A stretch of DNA of 64,000 nucleotides, taken from positions 1-64,000 of the forward strand of contig CAUYLG010063115.1 of NCBI GenBank assembly GCA_963573385.1, given 5' to 3'. Positions 25,601 through 43,250 of this stretch are shown here, one piece after another. This DNA is from Cacajao melanocephalus. Taxonomy: Eukaryota > Chordata > Mammalia > Primates > Pitheciidae. The position numbers and the translations under genes are program-made. Under the pieces are notes generated by a model. That model was not told where the DNA came from, did no database searches, and saw only the letters and a list, made by a program, of their open reading frames with translations. Each line of letters starts with the position of its first letter. The first letter of the stretch is position 1.

Positions 25601-26972
25601 ACCATGTATAGAGAATACTTCCAATACATTTGGCCTATTATATTATATAAACTATGACATAAACTATTATATGACATAGTTTAACACAGTAGCCGTATGC
25701 TAGTACATTTACTAAATTTTACTCAGTTAGACAGAACTATTGTCATTACAAATTTCCAGCATGCAAAGTTGGTAATTTACCTACATACATTTCTTTTGTT
25801 AGAAATCTTTCTTTCTTAGTGGGAACATTTGAAGCCATAAAGCCGTTCTAGATTTTCATCCTCATGTGTAAATTATATAATAATTTGGCCTAAGTGGCTG
25901 AACTCTAACCAGCGTGTAATTTACCGCACTGCAGCACAACTATTATTGCCTGGAACTGGAAAAAGAGGTTGCGTAGCCATTTGTAGTTGTGAATTACAAC
26001 AAATCTTTTGTTTTGATTTCTTTTCAGTACATTTTTAATTAGGAGCAAAATGTTGACTACCAGCGTGACTGAACATGTCCGCAGTATCTTAATGGTGGAG
26101 TGAACTACATAGTCTGCATGCTTCTTATCCAGACAGGTGAATTATTCTTAATGTAAGCACTGAGAAGCTTTTATCCATTGTTATTGGTATGTGTACTACC
26201 TTGCTATCTGGAATGATAGAAGTAATTTTCAGCTAGAAGTAAGTTATTTCTGCCTTTTTACATCATAGCGAGAGTTATTTCTCATTCATTTTATAGGCAT
26301 GTTTCCTCCAAGTGATCAATAGAATACTCAGGCAGACTTGGATATCTCTATGTATAAAAAATAGTACTGAAAAATATTTTAGTATTCCATGTTCTCTCTA
26401 TAATTTGCCAGACGATGAATAAATGGAGAAGAGGTATAGAGCTCAATGTTTTGTATTATTATAAAACAGAATATGTAATGTTATCATTTAGAGAATAAAA
26501 AATATTTTTTAAAAGCGATGGAAAATAGAACAAGTTATGTTGATTTATGTCTATCATTCTAATACAGCTTGAGGAACTATAATATTAGAAACTGGTTGTG
26601 TTAGTGCAGCTCTTGGTGAGCTGGTGTGCACATTACAAACTGCACTAATTGGTACATTAGATTATTCAAAGACAGAATGAGCTATGGAAATAGAACTCTT
26701 CTCTCATTTTCAAAAACTGGTTTTTTCAAATGAGGGTTGAGATTTTCTATTTTCTGTACTATGGAAAAATAGGTAACTGAACCAACAGGAATAATAGTAT
26801 TATTCTGAGTAGAAATCTCAACCACCTCTCTCTGCTTACTTTCATAATTTTAATTTTTTTCTCTCTGTGTATTACTCTTATCTCAACCTTTTCTATAAAG
26901 AATTATCATTCTTAAGATCTCTTTAAAAAATTAAGAAAATCATTGTTGATTGAAACATATGAGAATTTAATA
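25601..26972. other. Non-repetitive AT-rich DNA
   Basis: No supportable gene or repeat. A 9-bp inverted repeat, ttagtgcag/ctgcactaa, at 26601-26609 and 26640-26648 with a 30-base loop is the only structure I noticed. Confidence 0.5.
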
Positions 26973-27243
26973 TCACGCCTGTAATCCCAGCACTTTGGGA
27001 GGCCAAGGTGAGCCGATTGCGAGGTCAGGAGTTTGAGACCAGCCTTAGCAACATGGTGAAACCCTGTCTCTACTAAAAATACAAAAATTAGCTAGGTGTG
27101 GTGGCACGTGCTTATAATTTCAGCTACTCAGATGAGGCGGAAGAATCACTGTAACCCAGGAGGCAGCAGTTGCAGTGAGCCGAGATCACATCACTGCACT
27201 CCAGCCTGGGCGACAGAGCAAGACTCAGTCTCAAAAAAAAAAA
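26973..27243 (+). mobile_element. AluS, 5'-truncated
   Basis: Begins inside the left arm at 'tcacgcctgtaatccc', so about 20 bases of the Alu head, including part of the A box, are missing. The rest is a normal AluS with poly(A). Flanking direct repeats (gaatttaata before, gaatataata after) differ at one position, so the truncation happened at insertion and not by later deletion. Confidence 0.93.
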
Positions 27244-31134
<3,891 letters not shown>

Positions 31135-32194
31135 GGCTAAAGAAGAGATAATGTGGAAAATCTAATCTACAAATATTTCCTCCTTGGTTCCTCTGACTTG
31201 CCTGGTGACTCACTGATAGTTATTCTCTTCTCCATTTGTTAAAGTTTCAATGGAGAGTTAAAAAGAGAGAGATTTGATTTGAGAAATAGCAATAATAAAA
31301 CAAAATAAAGTAAAAAAAATTGCCACTCACCCATAGCAAAAGTGTAAAACCAACTAGAAATAAGACACAAAGTAACTTAGAACACAGTAAACAGAAAGAA
31401 AGGGAAGCCATAAGGTACCCATAGAAACACTTCCCACTTTGTACCTACCTTCTGTCCCTGAAGAAGGCAATCCATTTCCTTAGAATGTTTGCCAATATGT
31501 TTTTTTTCCCTTTTCTGAGGAGTAAAAGCACAATGAAGCAAATTATCTCCGACAATTGCACAAATAATATATTGAAGTAATGAGTCCCATTGAAGCTATT
31601 TTTTGACCAGGTTAGGTTGAAGACAATTTTTCTGTTAATGCCTGAAGTGCAAAAGGAATAAATAAGTAATGAAGATATTTATGTTTCAATCATGAACTAG
31701 TGTTTGGGCCTGGGAAATTTTCAATGTTTGCACAAATGGCAGGTTGGAGAGAGCAGGTGGTGGAAGCACATAAAAAATGTGTGAAGAATGACAGAAGATA
31801 AAGTCATGGGGACCATTAATCTTTAGTCCTGCATTTAGCTTTCATATTAATCTAATGAAAGTTCTAAACTTTGGGATTTGTATGTTTTGCAATTGCAGCA
31901 CTGGGAATTTATGTTTTGGCTCAACATTGGTGGGTGAACCTAGTTGTACCTTCTGTTGACATAAATTTACAGATTTTTAGTTTGTGATGTGGTTAATTGA
32001 ATTCTATATCAAACAAAATTATTCTCTGTATTTCTCTAATAATAACAAAGTAATTATGATATAGCAGTTCTCTTAAATTGTTAGGCAAGTGCTTTCCCTC
32101 CTGTTTCACATCACATTTACAAAGCATTGTAGAATTAAACATTTTAATCTAACTCATTATATACAATATATATAACCCAGAATTCTATCATTCT

Positions 32195-32198
<4 letters not shown>
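31135..32198. other. Non-repetitive AT-rich DNA
   Basis: No recognised gene or repeat; the stretch around 31255-31330 is purine-rich. Confidence 0.5.
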
Positions 32199-32240
<42 letters not shown>

Positions 32241-32254
32241 CCCACCCCCGCCTG

Positions 32255-32312
<58 letters not shown>

Positions 32313-32318
32313 TGTGTG
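32199..32318 (+). repeat. Compound (TC)n ... (TC)n(TG)n microsatellite
   Basis: A TC run to about 32233 is followed by a C-rich interruption (ccccacccccgcctgcc), a second TC run to about 32295, then a (TG)n block to about 32317. The whole array is about 120 bp with a pure pyrimidine strand over most of its length. Confidence 0.97.
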
Positions 32319-35300
32319 AGATTCTAGAAGTATGCTTTCCTTGAAGGACGTTCTGGGGTAATGCAAGCCGTTAGGTTCTAATAGGAACCTAGGGGCACCA
32401 ATGACTTATTGCTGTATATAATTCTTGGGCATATACATTAATGTACAACATTTTACAATATTGCATATTGTAAAATGCCACAAATTGTCAATCTTTCTGT
32501 GGGTTGTCCTCATTAAAGACTTTTGTACCTAACTGCAATTGTGAGTTTCTGTATTTCCATTATGTCATCTTACAAATGATTTTAGTATCTGCTAAATGGA
32601 AAGCTGTAGATGTAGTGGCTGATTAGGTAGCACAATTCCCTTAAAGCTGCAAAGTCAGAGGTTAAACTACTTTACAGTGAAAATATTATAAACTACTAAG
32701 CAATCACTTTGGAAGTAGATATTTCTGAGTAACAAATATATCAGGTTTTCTTTTCAATTTATCTTATTTACATTTGTGTAATAGAAGTTAATAAAATTCA
32801 TTTAAGCAGAATATTACATTTTAATCAGTGAGACTGAGTCTTGGAGGGAAAGCATTTTATTTGTCTGTAGGCAATCATGTTGAAAATCAGTACATGACTT
32901 CTAAATACGTAAATGTTCTCTCTCTTGATGTAGCCTTTGAACTGTGACAGAAAAACTCTACTTGAAAGCCTTTCAAACCAGTAAAACAGAATCTTATACA
33001 ACAGTCAGGGGATTTTCAGATGCCTGGTCATAGTGTTCAATGATCTTTCAGATATTAATTCGGTTATGATTCTTGCATAGAATACAAAAGATTGTTTCCC
33101 CAAATTAAAAAACAATCTCATTTATGGCTCACTTAAAACTCTTCAGAAAACTAGAGTCTGTTATTTTCGGTCCTACACTTTGTTTAGAAGCTTACCTTTA
33201 GCATATTTCCTTTTTTTTTAAACTTATTATCAACATTCTGCTTTTCTGACAGTCAAATATCACAAATATGAAAGTTATAACAAGCATTGTGGAAAATAGA
33301 TTTACATTTTAAGAAAATGATTTTATTTTTTTCTCTCTATTCCCTGTGTAAGATCAATCTTTTCCCTAAAGAAGAGTCCAGGATTGCTGGATTTATCAAG
33401 GATTTGAAAGCTTTCTTGTTATTGTCGTAGTTTTTGCTTTATACCTTACTTTACAGATTATCCTGTTTTGCTTTTCCAAATTTAGTATTTTAGAACTACT
33501 CTAGCAAATATCTTGTTAAGCCCTTTATCTTAAGTGTGATAAAATGATGATTATGATAAAAATTAATGTTAACATCTTGTTAGCCATTTTTGTCACATAA
33601 CAAAAAAACCTTATATTGTTTTTAAAAATGGCTTCTATATTTATGACTAAAGTTTGCCATCTAGTGGGAATACTGAAGCAAACATAAAAATACCATTTGA
33701 TTTTGTTTTTTTTATAAAACTGAATTTTAAAGGACATGTCTATTTTCACTGGTTTGACTGAATTCATCAGTGAATTTCAAAAGCATTTTTATAAATAAAT
33801 CAACTGTCAAACTTAGTTATACTGAGTATACTGATGTGTTGTGTAGAAACAACCTGAGTGAATGAACTTAAAAAATGCAATTGAAAACTGAATTTAATTG
33901 AATTTGAAAGTAGTGCATATTTCAAAGTGAAAATGATTTCATATTGTCTATTATATGAATTTGACCAGCTTTCAAGGTAATTGATGATAGGAATGTCCTT
34001 TCTCTCTTCTTTCTTCAACAGATAGCTTTAATGAGAGCCTAAGTAAGACATGGTTCCCTTTTATGTACATTTACACAATAAAAATCAACCCATCTGATGA
34101 GAAATAAAATGAGATTATGGTTCTTCATTATATATCCTAAAGGTCCAGCCATTTCTTTCTAAACAATTGTGGTTTTTGAAAATAATTATGTTTTATAAAC
34201 CAATATATTTTGTCATACCAAAGGAGGACTTTCCTTCAGGTCAATTGATTGAAATGTAATGTGTCCATTAAGGATGATAAAGTTTTCCTGTTGCTCAGTC
34301 ATCAACTCCTGTTCTGCCTTAGTACCCTGAAGAACAAGCCTGCAATCTCAACTCCAAGAGATTGTTTCAAAGGTTTCATTAGTAATGTTGAGTTATTCAG
34401 CATCTTCTGATGTCTATGGACTGAATAAACAGGCAAAATTCAGGTGGATGTTAGGAAGTGGAAAACGCCTATAATAATGATCTGAGCACAGTGGCATTAA
34501 GGAGAAGGAATAAATTGACAAGCAGTTCTATGGCGGTCTTAAGTAAAGGTTGCAAAGAGTAAGAATGTAGAGTGGAAAACTACCTATTTATGGAAGAACA
34601 AAAACAAAGGCAAGATAGTACGTCTGCATTGTATTCATTCACACGCTAGGAGATGAGGGTGGGTAAGCAAGATATTCAGTCCTTTCTTATTACACAATTA
34701 AAAGTGACATCATTTGGGTTAGAAACATCAGAGTACTTTTAACAATTATTGTTTCTTCCATGAAAAAAAAATAACAACTTGTTTCATTCTCTCAACTCTC
34801 ATATATTCACTTCTAAACTATAGGCATATTCGGTAAGTATTCATATATGCTTGCATGTACATTTCTTATTATCTTTGAGCAAAACTGTCTTCTGATTCTA
34901 ATTAATTTTCATGTTTTTATGAAAATGGGTTTCCCTTGAGTTTCCTTCAGTCTTCTTACAAGGTAAACACTGCTTCCCAAAGCAAAAATGCTAAAACATA
35001 GAAGCACAATAAATAGAAAATTTTAAAAAGCTATTGAGTCTTATAATGCTAATCAAATAGAATAATCTGTTTCTGCTCCCGAACGTAGTCAAAAATATTG
35101 AAATAAGAAAAGCTCTTAACTCTGGTATTACTCGAAATGTTACATAATTGAATACAATTCTTTCTGATGAGAGTGTCTATATTTTAAGGCTAAAGTATCA
35201 CGCAATATCTGAAAATTTTTAATTAGGTCATAAGGTGACACCATTTTAAAGTGTGTTTTTCTTAGCACATAGGCTCGTACATAGATACTGGATATCACTA

Positions 35301-35854
35301 TTCATAGTGGGAATACATGTTTAGAAAATTTTGTTAAGGATGTGCTTACATTGTTTATTCTTGCTTGGGATGGGTAGTTAGATAAATATTAAATAGATAA
35401 TGTGAAAAATAAAATGACACATTGATACTATATACAAAAGTCTCTTTTTCTCTCCCACATACCCTGCACATGCATACACACACACAAACACACAAATACT
35501 AAAAGCCCTTTAGTTATAAAGGAAGGTAGTTTAGTTCCCTAGAGTAGGAAAAATCGGTTTGTCATTTTTAATGCTTTTTTTTCTTTCTGCAAATCACTAA
35601 GTTGCAAAATTGCTTCTCAAATTACAAATCCATAGCCCTTTCATGAAAAGCCAAGCTATTGAATGAATTCATAAGCAAGTATTGTTAAATTGGTGAAATA
35701 CTCCAATTGTGGTATTAGTCATCTGGCTAATCAAGGTTCTCATTATAACACTTGGTCTCAATTAACTTACAGTTTCTCTCCTTTATGAAGTGCCTAGGCA
35801 TGTGCCCTTTAGGGTGTGGAATCATGTAAATAAACATTAGAATAAAAAAGACCA
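32319..35854. other. Long non-repetitive AT-rich stretch
   Basis: About 3.5 kb without any repeat family or gene that I can name. It contains a perfect hairpin-forming inverted repeat at 32449-32477 and a short CA-rich stretch at about 35464-35498. Open frames are short and AT-biased. Confidence 0.5.
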
Positions 35855-36045
35855 GGCATTAAGTATCATGCTCTGATTCATTAGCTGTGTGATCTCAGAG
35901 AAGCCACATAGCCTCACTAAAGTGTCCCATCAGCTGTGAAATATATTAACTTATAAGTCTGTTGTGAGGACAAAGTGAGATAAGCATATGGAAGCAATTT
36001 TTAAATAATCAAGTACTATACAAATGTAAAGTATTGATATTGCTT
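35855..36045 (+). mobile_element. MIR SINE (MIR/MIRc-like)
   Basis: Plus-oriented MIR with 'attagctgtgtgatctcagagaagcca' (core), then 'gttgtgaggacaaagtgagataa' and a tail with 'atgtaaagtattgatatt'. Order and spacing match the family. Confidence 0.8.
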
Positions 36046-36584
36046 TGTTACACAGAAAGATGACATTAGGCTCTAAAGGCATATGTCTCTAAAATTTTAT
36101 TTAAAATGTGGGCACTTTAAAAATTTTGTTTTATTGTTGTTAACTCATTGGTTAACAGCAATATCCTTTGTTGTTATAAGGGGACCAGTATCCTTTATTT
36201 CTCCGCAGCCTTATTTATTCAGTACATGGGTTTAGGTTTCTGTATTCTGGAAGAAAGCTCTCATACATAATGAAAAGATGGAGATCTTATTTATATGCAA
36301 AAATTTTATCACCACTACTGTCACTCCCTCTTGCTCTGCAGATCCAAAGCATTCACTGAAATGATACAGCTATGATTTAATATCATTTTTTTCTTTAGGC
36401 TTTGTTAAATAATGCTGAGGTGAGGTTTAAAGAACCCAAGGTAGGTTTCAAAAGAGTAAATTGTCAATTCATTTCCAAGTTGGTGATAAGACTAAGGTGA
36501 TTATAGAAAATGGCACTAGAACTGAGTTTGTATTATGCACAGCATCAGCATTAGTATATTAATAGAGATGTGTTGTACATGCAA

Positions 36585-36725
36585 ACATTATACATTCATT
36601 CAACCATTTAATCTTTATGGGAGGTAGAGAAATGCTGTCAAACCTATTTTTTAGGTAATGAATTGCATTACAGGTGTAGTCCAAATCATTGTCAATGACA
36701 GAAATTCAAAAATTTGGCTTCTGCT
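36585..36725 (-). mobile_element. MIR SINE fragment
   Basis: Reverse-oriented decayed MIR. It includes 'tcattcaaccatttaatcttta', a degenerate middle, and 'acaggtgtagtccaaatca' at the core position. Similarity is weak, so this is tentative. Confidence 0.45.
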
Positions 36726-37548
36726 GATTTTTTCTTAACAATTTTCTAATTGTTTTTCATTAAGTGAAAAAAAAAAACTCTCAATGTTTCAGAGCAAAGA
36801 GAAAAACAAATCGAATGTCAGTGACTAAAGGACACAATAGAAAAGTTCTTCCTTAGCGTAATAAATGTTTTTGTCAGTAGAATATTGAGCTCACTACTCT
36901 CCATTTTCTAATGTATGTAAAGTGAGTTATATATCAACTATGGTTCTGAGGCATCGCATTTATTGAATTAATTACAGAGTAGAGTATTAACAAAAACGAA
37001 TTGAAAAAAGCATCAATTATTGATGTTTAATATTAGAGATGTTCTCTCAACAGGCATTTTCTTCCTGAGCTAGGCAATGTTGGATGATATTAGAATATAT
37101 GACCCTTACCTAACTATTATCTAATAATCTCCTTCAGCCTTTCTCCCCACCTCTTTCTTGTGAAATAAATCATACATTAAAAATATTGAATCAAACACAT
37201 ATGCAGAGTTTAAGACTAATAAAAAGAAATACTTGTTTACTAACCACATAAGTTAGGAAACCTTAACAGTCCTTTAGAAATAACCTTCTTGTATTCCTCA
37301 TTCACATTGCGTTCCCTTTGTTCAGAGTTAATTATTCCCTTAAATATTTATTAATCCTACTTTAGTTTTCTTTATAATTTAACCAATATGTATATCTCTA
37401 AATAAAATATTATTTATTGTCATTTCTTAAATTTAAGTAAGTAGAATCATAATTTATGAGTGTAGGTATTCCTCAGTGATTTATTTCTTTTTCTGAATAT
37501 TTTTTCATTTGTTTTAATATGTGGCACATTGGGTTCTGATGAATTTTT
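36726..37548. other. Non-repetitive AT-rich DNA
   Basis: No recognised gene or repeat. Confidence 0.5.
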
Positions 37549-38590
<1,042 letters not shown>

Positions 38591-40109
38591 TCTGAATGTC
38601 TTGATTTCCCAAAAAGTCTCACCCCATCTTCTTAGATGTTCTATTGTATGTTTTGTTACAAGAAGAAAAAAAAACTTCAGACAAATTAAATTTAGCAGAG
38701 TTTATTTGAGGAATTAACTATTCATAAGTCAGGCAATACCAGTTTAGAGTGCTCCACTCAACAATGTGAATAGACAGTATTTACAGAAGTAAGATGCAGA
38801 AACAGCTTGATATGTTACAGCTTGGCATTTAGCTTATGTGGGTGTGATGTGATGAGGCATTTACCTTACATTGACATGGTCTGATCAGTTGGCAACCTGT
38901 GTTTGGCTGAAGCTCAGCATCTGTAATTGGCTGAGACTCAGCTGTATGTTGGAAGAATGTGCTCTTAGTTTGTTTGCAGTTTATAGACTAAACTAGGTGG
39001 CAGCTCACTATATACAAAGGCAGCTTTAGGCCTAATTTAATTTGATTTAATTTAACAGTCTCCACACATAATCTCTTGTGTGGGTCTGTAGACCTACTGC
39101 AGCTTTGAAGGGCAGTGATGTCCTTTTTTTTTTTTTCACCCTAGAATTGAGATAGGTGAGACAGACAAATAATTCAGGCAGCCCCAGGACAGTTAGAACA
39201 CTGCAAATAAGATCTCCTCTTCTCCCTCTGGTTTATAGAAGGGAATGAAAAACTGAGATGCTGCTTCCTCCAGAACAAGATGATTGCATGTTGCTGAGGT
39301 GAGTATGGCAAAAGGATGAGTAAAAATGCCAGTGAAATTTTGTTTTAATATTACTTTTCCTTGACTAGGCAATTATACAGTCATTTGGTTACTGCAGAAC
39401 TTTTTTCTAGAGATTCTGTAAGGTTAGGGGAAACCAGGTCTTAGAGCTTCCTAGCATGCCATTTTGTTGGCCTCATTCTTTGTGTATTATTTCTTGAGTC
39501 TTTCAACCTAGAACGGTGGAAATTTTCCTCTACCCTATTAGGTTCTATAGTTGGGATCTGTGACTTACCAAAGGCAGACAAACAAGAAAAAAAGCATACA
39601 AATTTTATTTAATGTTTCTAGTTTTAAATATATGGGGCTTCACAGAAGAGAAGTTACAAAAAAAAAAAAACAGCTATTAGACTAGGGGCTTGTAAACTGT
39701 ACTTTAAAAGTGATGGATTATGGATTATGAATAATGACTAGAAAAAGGAAATGGAATGTAGGCTTCTAGGGATGGCAAATTGTGGGAAGGTAAACATATG
39801 GAGGAAACTAATAGTAGATAAGGGTTATTTAGTAAGATTTGTATATGCAGACTCATCTCAGTATGGTCTCCATCTCCAGTCATAAGTGTTGTTCTCTTTC
39901 TGATATGGTGGAGAATTTCGCACTTTCACAAGATGAATTTATGCCCTGCTTTTAGGCAGATAGAGACAGGACAGAAAGCTTTTCCTGTTTTTGCTCTTTC
40001 TTAATTGCTTTCAGCTTAAAATAATTCTTATGCTAACGTGACATGTTTGGTGTGGTATATTCTGATCCCCTTAATGTGTATAGCGGTGATTCATTAGTTT
40101 TCTTTCTAG
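38591..40109. other. Probable old LTR-like sequence, unassigned
   Basis: From about 38660 ('ttcagacaaattaaatttagcag', 'gtttatttgagg') to about 39060 ('ttaatttgatttaatttaacag') the sequence has the feel of a known ERV-class LTR. The 39560-40085 part also reads like an LTR ('cagcttaaaataattctta'). I cannot name either family with confidence. No gene is visible. Confidence 0.35.
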
Positions 40110-40702
40110 TATAGTAGTTGAAACTATAGATCAATGTAGAGAATAGACATTTGACCTAAGAACAAGGTATACCTCTCTACTTATTTAGGTCTTTAAAAAA
40201 TTCTCTCAAATATTTTGCAATTTTCAGTATACAAGTGTTTCACTGTTTTGTCAGATTTTTTCTAATATTCCATGTTGTTTGATGATTTTTTAGAAGATAA
40301 TGTTTTTTTTCAAATTCTAATTGCTCATTGCTACCATATAGAGCTACAGGGAGAAAGTGCTCAGCCTTTTACCCTTAAAATTGTTGTTGCTGTGCATTTT
40401 CTCGTACATGTCTTTTAACTGGTTGATCAAGTTATCTTCTAATTTTCTGAGAGTTTTTTTAATCAGGAATAAATGCTAGATTTTTTCAATTGAATTTTCT
40501 GCATCTATTCAGCTGATCCTATTTTAAGAAATGCATTAACATAATGAATTACACTGATTTAGTTTCTAATGTTTATCTATGCATTCCTGGAATGAGCCCC
40601 ACCTTGTCATGGTATATTATAAATTGTATATATTGTTAAATTGAATTGGGAAAAATCATGTTGACAATTTTTTACATCTATGTTCATAAGGGATATTAAT
40701 CT
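40110..40702 (-). mobile_element. Old L1M ORF2 fragment
   Basis: Reverse-oriented ORF2 pieces: 'tctctctacttatttaggtcttt' near 40171, a degenerate middle, then 'tatctatgcattcctggaatgagccccaccttg' and 'tctatgttcataagggatattaatctgt' from the reverse-transcriptase region. It is highly decayed. Confidence 0.75.
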
Positions 40703-41213
40703 GTTATTTTATTTTTTTTAATTTTACTTTAAGTTCTGGGTTATATGTGCAGATCTCGCAGAATTGTTACATACATATTTGTTTTTTTCTTGCAAATTAT
40801 TTTAAGTTCTTTGTAGATTCTGCATATTAGCCCTTTGTCTGATAGGTAGCTTACAAAAATTTTTTCGCATTATGTTGGTTGCCGGTTCACTCTAATGATG
40901 GTTTCTTTTGCTGTGCAGAAGCTCTTAAGTTTAGTTAGATCCCATTTGTCTGTTTTGGCTTTTGTTGCCATTGCTTCTGGTGTTTTAGTCATGAAGCACT
41001 TACCTATGCCTATGTCCTGAATGGTGTTGCCTAGGTTTTCTTCTAGGGTTTTTACGTTGTTAGGTCTTATGTTTAAATCTTTAATCCATCTTGAGTTTAT
41101 TTTTGTTTAAGGTGTAAGAAAAGGGTCCATTTTAGCTTTCCGCACATGGCTAGCCAGTTTTCCCAACACCATTTATTTATTTATTTTTATTTTTTATTTT
41201 TTTAAATTTTACT
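40703..41213 (-). mobile_element. L1PA-type pieces: 3' tip fused to ORF2 segment
   Basis: Bases 40703-40776 are the last ~70 bases of a reverse-oriented L1 3' UTR. At 40777 the sequence jumps to ORF2 text ('ttagccctttgtctgatagg', 'gtgcagaagctcttaagttt', 'cctaggttttcttctagggttttta', 'ggctagccagttttcccaacacca'). It ends in a TTTA-rich stretch and a second copy of an L1 3' tip (aaattttacttta near 41200). The expected intervening ~0.8 kb of 3' UTR/ORF2 end is missing. Confidence 0.8.
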
Positions 41214-42711
41214 TTAGGTGCATTGGATAAATGCAGCCATTTCAAATGGGAGACATTGGCCAAAATGAAGGGACTACAGGCCCCATTCACGTCCTAAATG
41301 CAGCAGGCAGTCTAATATTAAGGCTCCAAAATGATCTCTTTTGACTCCATTTCTCACATCCAGTTCATGCTGATGCAAGAGGTGGGTTCCCATGGTGTTG
41401 GGCCGTTCCACTCCTGTGGCTTTGAAGGTACAACCTCCCTCTTGGCTGCTTTCCTGGGCTGCCATTGAGTGTCTGCAGCTTTTCCAGGCACGTGGTATGA
41501 GATGTCAGTGGATCTACCATTCTGGGGTCTGGAGGACTATGGCCCTCTTCTCATAGCTCCACTAGGCAGGTGGTACCCCAGTAAAGACTCTGTGTGGGAG
41601 CTCTGACCCCATATTTTTCTTCCACATTGCCCTAACAGAGGTTCTCCATGAGGGCCCCGTCCCTGCAGCAAATTTTTGCCTAGGCATCCAGCCATTTCTA
41701 TACATTTTCTGAAATCTAGGTGAAGGTTCCAAACCTTAATTATTGACTTCTGTGCACCTGCAGACTCAACACCACATGGAGGCTGCCAAGACTTAGGGCT
41801 TCCAGCCTCTGAAGCAACAGCCCCAGCTGTACCCTGGCCCCTTTTAGTCACAGCTGGAGTGACTGGGATGCAGGGCCCCAAGTCCCTAGACTGTATACAG
41901 CATGGGCACCCTGGGCCCAGCCAAGGAAACCGTTTACTCCCAGGGCTCTGGGCCTGTGATGAGAGGGGCTGCCGTGAAGACATCTGACATACCCTGGAAA
42001 TATTTTCCCATCATCTTGGGTATTAACATTTGACTCCTAGTCATTTATGCAAATTTCTGCAGCTAGCGTGAATTTCTCCTAAAATGGATTTTTCTTTTCT
42101 ATCACATTGTCAGGCTGCAAATGTTTTGAACTTTTATGCTCTGCTTTCCTTATACAACAGAATACCTTTAACAGCACACAAGTTACATCTTAAATATATT
42201 GGTGCTTAGAAATTTCTTCTGCCAGATACCCTAAATTGTATCTCTCAAGTTCAAAGTTCCACAAATCTTCAGGTCTGGGGCAAAATTCCACTAGTCTCTT
42301 TGCTAAAACATAACAAGAGTAACCTTTGCTGTAGTTCCCAACAAGTTTCTTATCTCCATCTGAGATCACCTCAGCCTGGACCTTATTGTCCATAACTATA
42401 TCAGGCTTTTGGCCAAAGCCATTCTATAAGTCTAGGAAGTTCCAAACTTTCCCACATTTTCCTGTCTTTTTCTGAGCCTTCCAAACTGTTCTATTTTCTG
42501 TCTGTTACCCAGTTTCAAAATCCCTTCCTCAGTTTTGTGTATCCTTTCAGCAATTCCCTACTCTAGTGATATTTTACTGTATTAGTCTGTAATTTACTGT
42601 ATTAGTCCATTTTTATGCTGCTGATAAAGACATACCCAAGATGGGGCAATTTACAAAAGAAAAAAGTTTAACTGAACGTACAGTTTCATGTGGCTGAGGA
42701 AGCCTGAGGAA
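41214..42711 (-). mobile_element. MST-type MaLR, truncated (internal region + part of 5' LTR)
   Basis: Reverse-oriented MaLR. Internal sequence from 41214 ('ataaatgcagccatttcaaatggg') runs to about 42597. It is followed by about 115 bp of the adjacent LTR from tgtattagtccatttttatg to 42711, where it is cut off by L1 sequence. The 3' LTR and the last part of the internal region are missing on the left. A 20-bp period direct repeat, 'tttactgtattagtc', marks the LTR/internal junction (42573 and 42593). The copy is homologous to, and inverted relative to, the element at 45147-47431. Confidence 0.9.
41537..41983 (-). pseudogene. MaLR internal open frame remnant
   Basis: A 148-codon open frame inside the truncated MaLR. 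MaLR internal regions derive from a retrovirus-like ancestor, and their coding potential is poorly conserved. The segment PHGEPLLGQC is shared with the translated plus-strand MaLR at 46133-46522, which shows common descent and not selection. No start context, domain or catalytic residue supports a functional protein, so I treat the frame as a fossil. Confidence 0.6.
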
Positions 42712-43250
42712 AATGGCTTCCAGATCCATCCATGTTACTGCAAAAGACATAATCTCGTTCCTTTTTATGAATTCATGCATAGTATTCCATGGTTTATATA
42801 TACCACATTTTTTTTTTGTCTAGTCTATCGTTTGGGTTGATTCCATGTTTTTGCCATTGTGAATAGTACTGCAATGACCATACACGTGCATAAGTCTCTA
42901 TAATAGGATAATTTATTCCTTTGCATATATACCCAGTAATGGAATTGCAGGGTCAAATGGTATTTCTGGTTCAACATCTTTGAGGAATCGCCACATTGTC
43001 TTCCACAATGTTTGAACTAATTTACATTATCACCAACAGTAAAAAAGCATTACTGTTTCTCCGCAACCTTGCCAGTATCTGTTGTTTCTTAACATTTTAA
43101 TAATCGCCATTCTGACTGGCATGAGATGGTATCTCGTGGTTTTGGTTTGCATTTCTCTAATGATCAGTGATGTTGAGCTTTTTAAAATATGTTTGTTGGC
43201 TGCATGTATGTCTTCTTTTGAGAAGCATCTGTTAGTGACTTGTCCCACTT
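42712..43250 (-). mobile_element. L1PA-type ORF2 3' segment
   Basis: Reverse-oriented ORF2 C-terminal region: 'atccatccatgttactgcaaaagacat', 'agtattccatggtttatatatacca', 'atatacccagtaatggaattgc', 'aatgatcagtgatgttgagc'. It starts abruptly where the MaLR LTR stops and ends at the Alu. This is the L1 portion missing between 40776 and 40777, yet it lies on the far side of the MaLR. Confidence 0.85.

Noticed and set aside
26601..26648. 9-bp inverted repeat as a structured RNA
   Set aside because: The arms are short, the loop is 30 bases, and no supporting context is present. Chance is a sufficient explanation.
41537..41983. 148-codon MaLR frame as a domesticated retroviral gene
   Set aside because: The element is truncated, no conserved enzymatic motif is visible, and the sister copy at 46133 has a differently bounded frame, which argues against selection.
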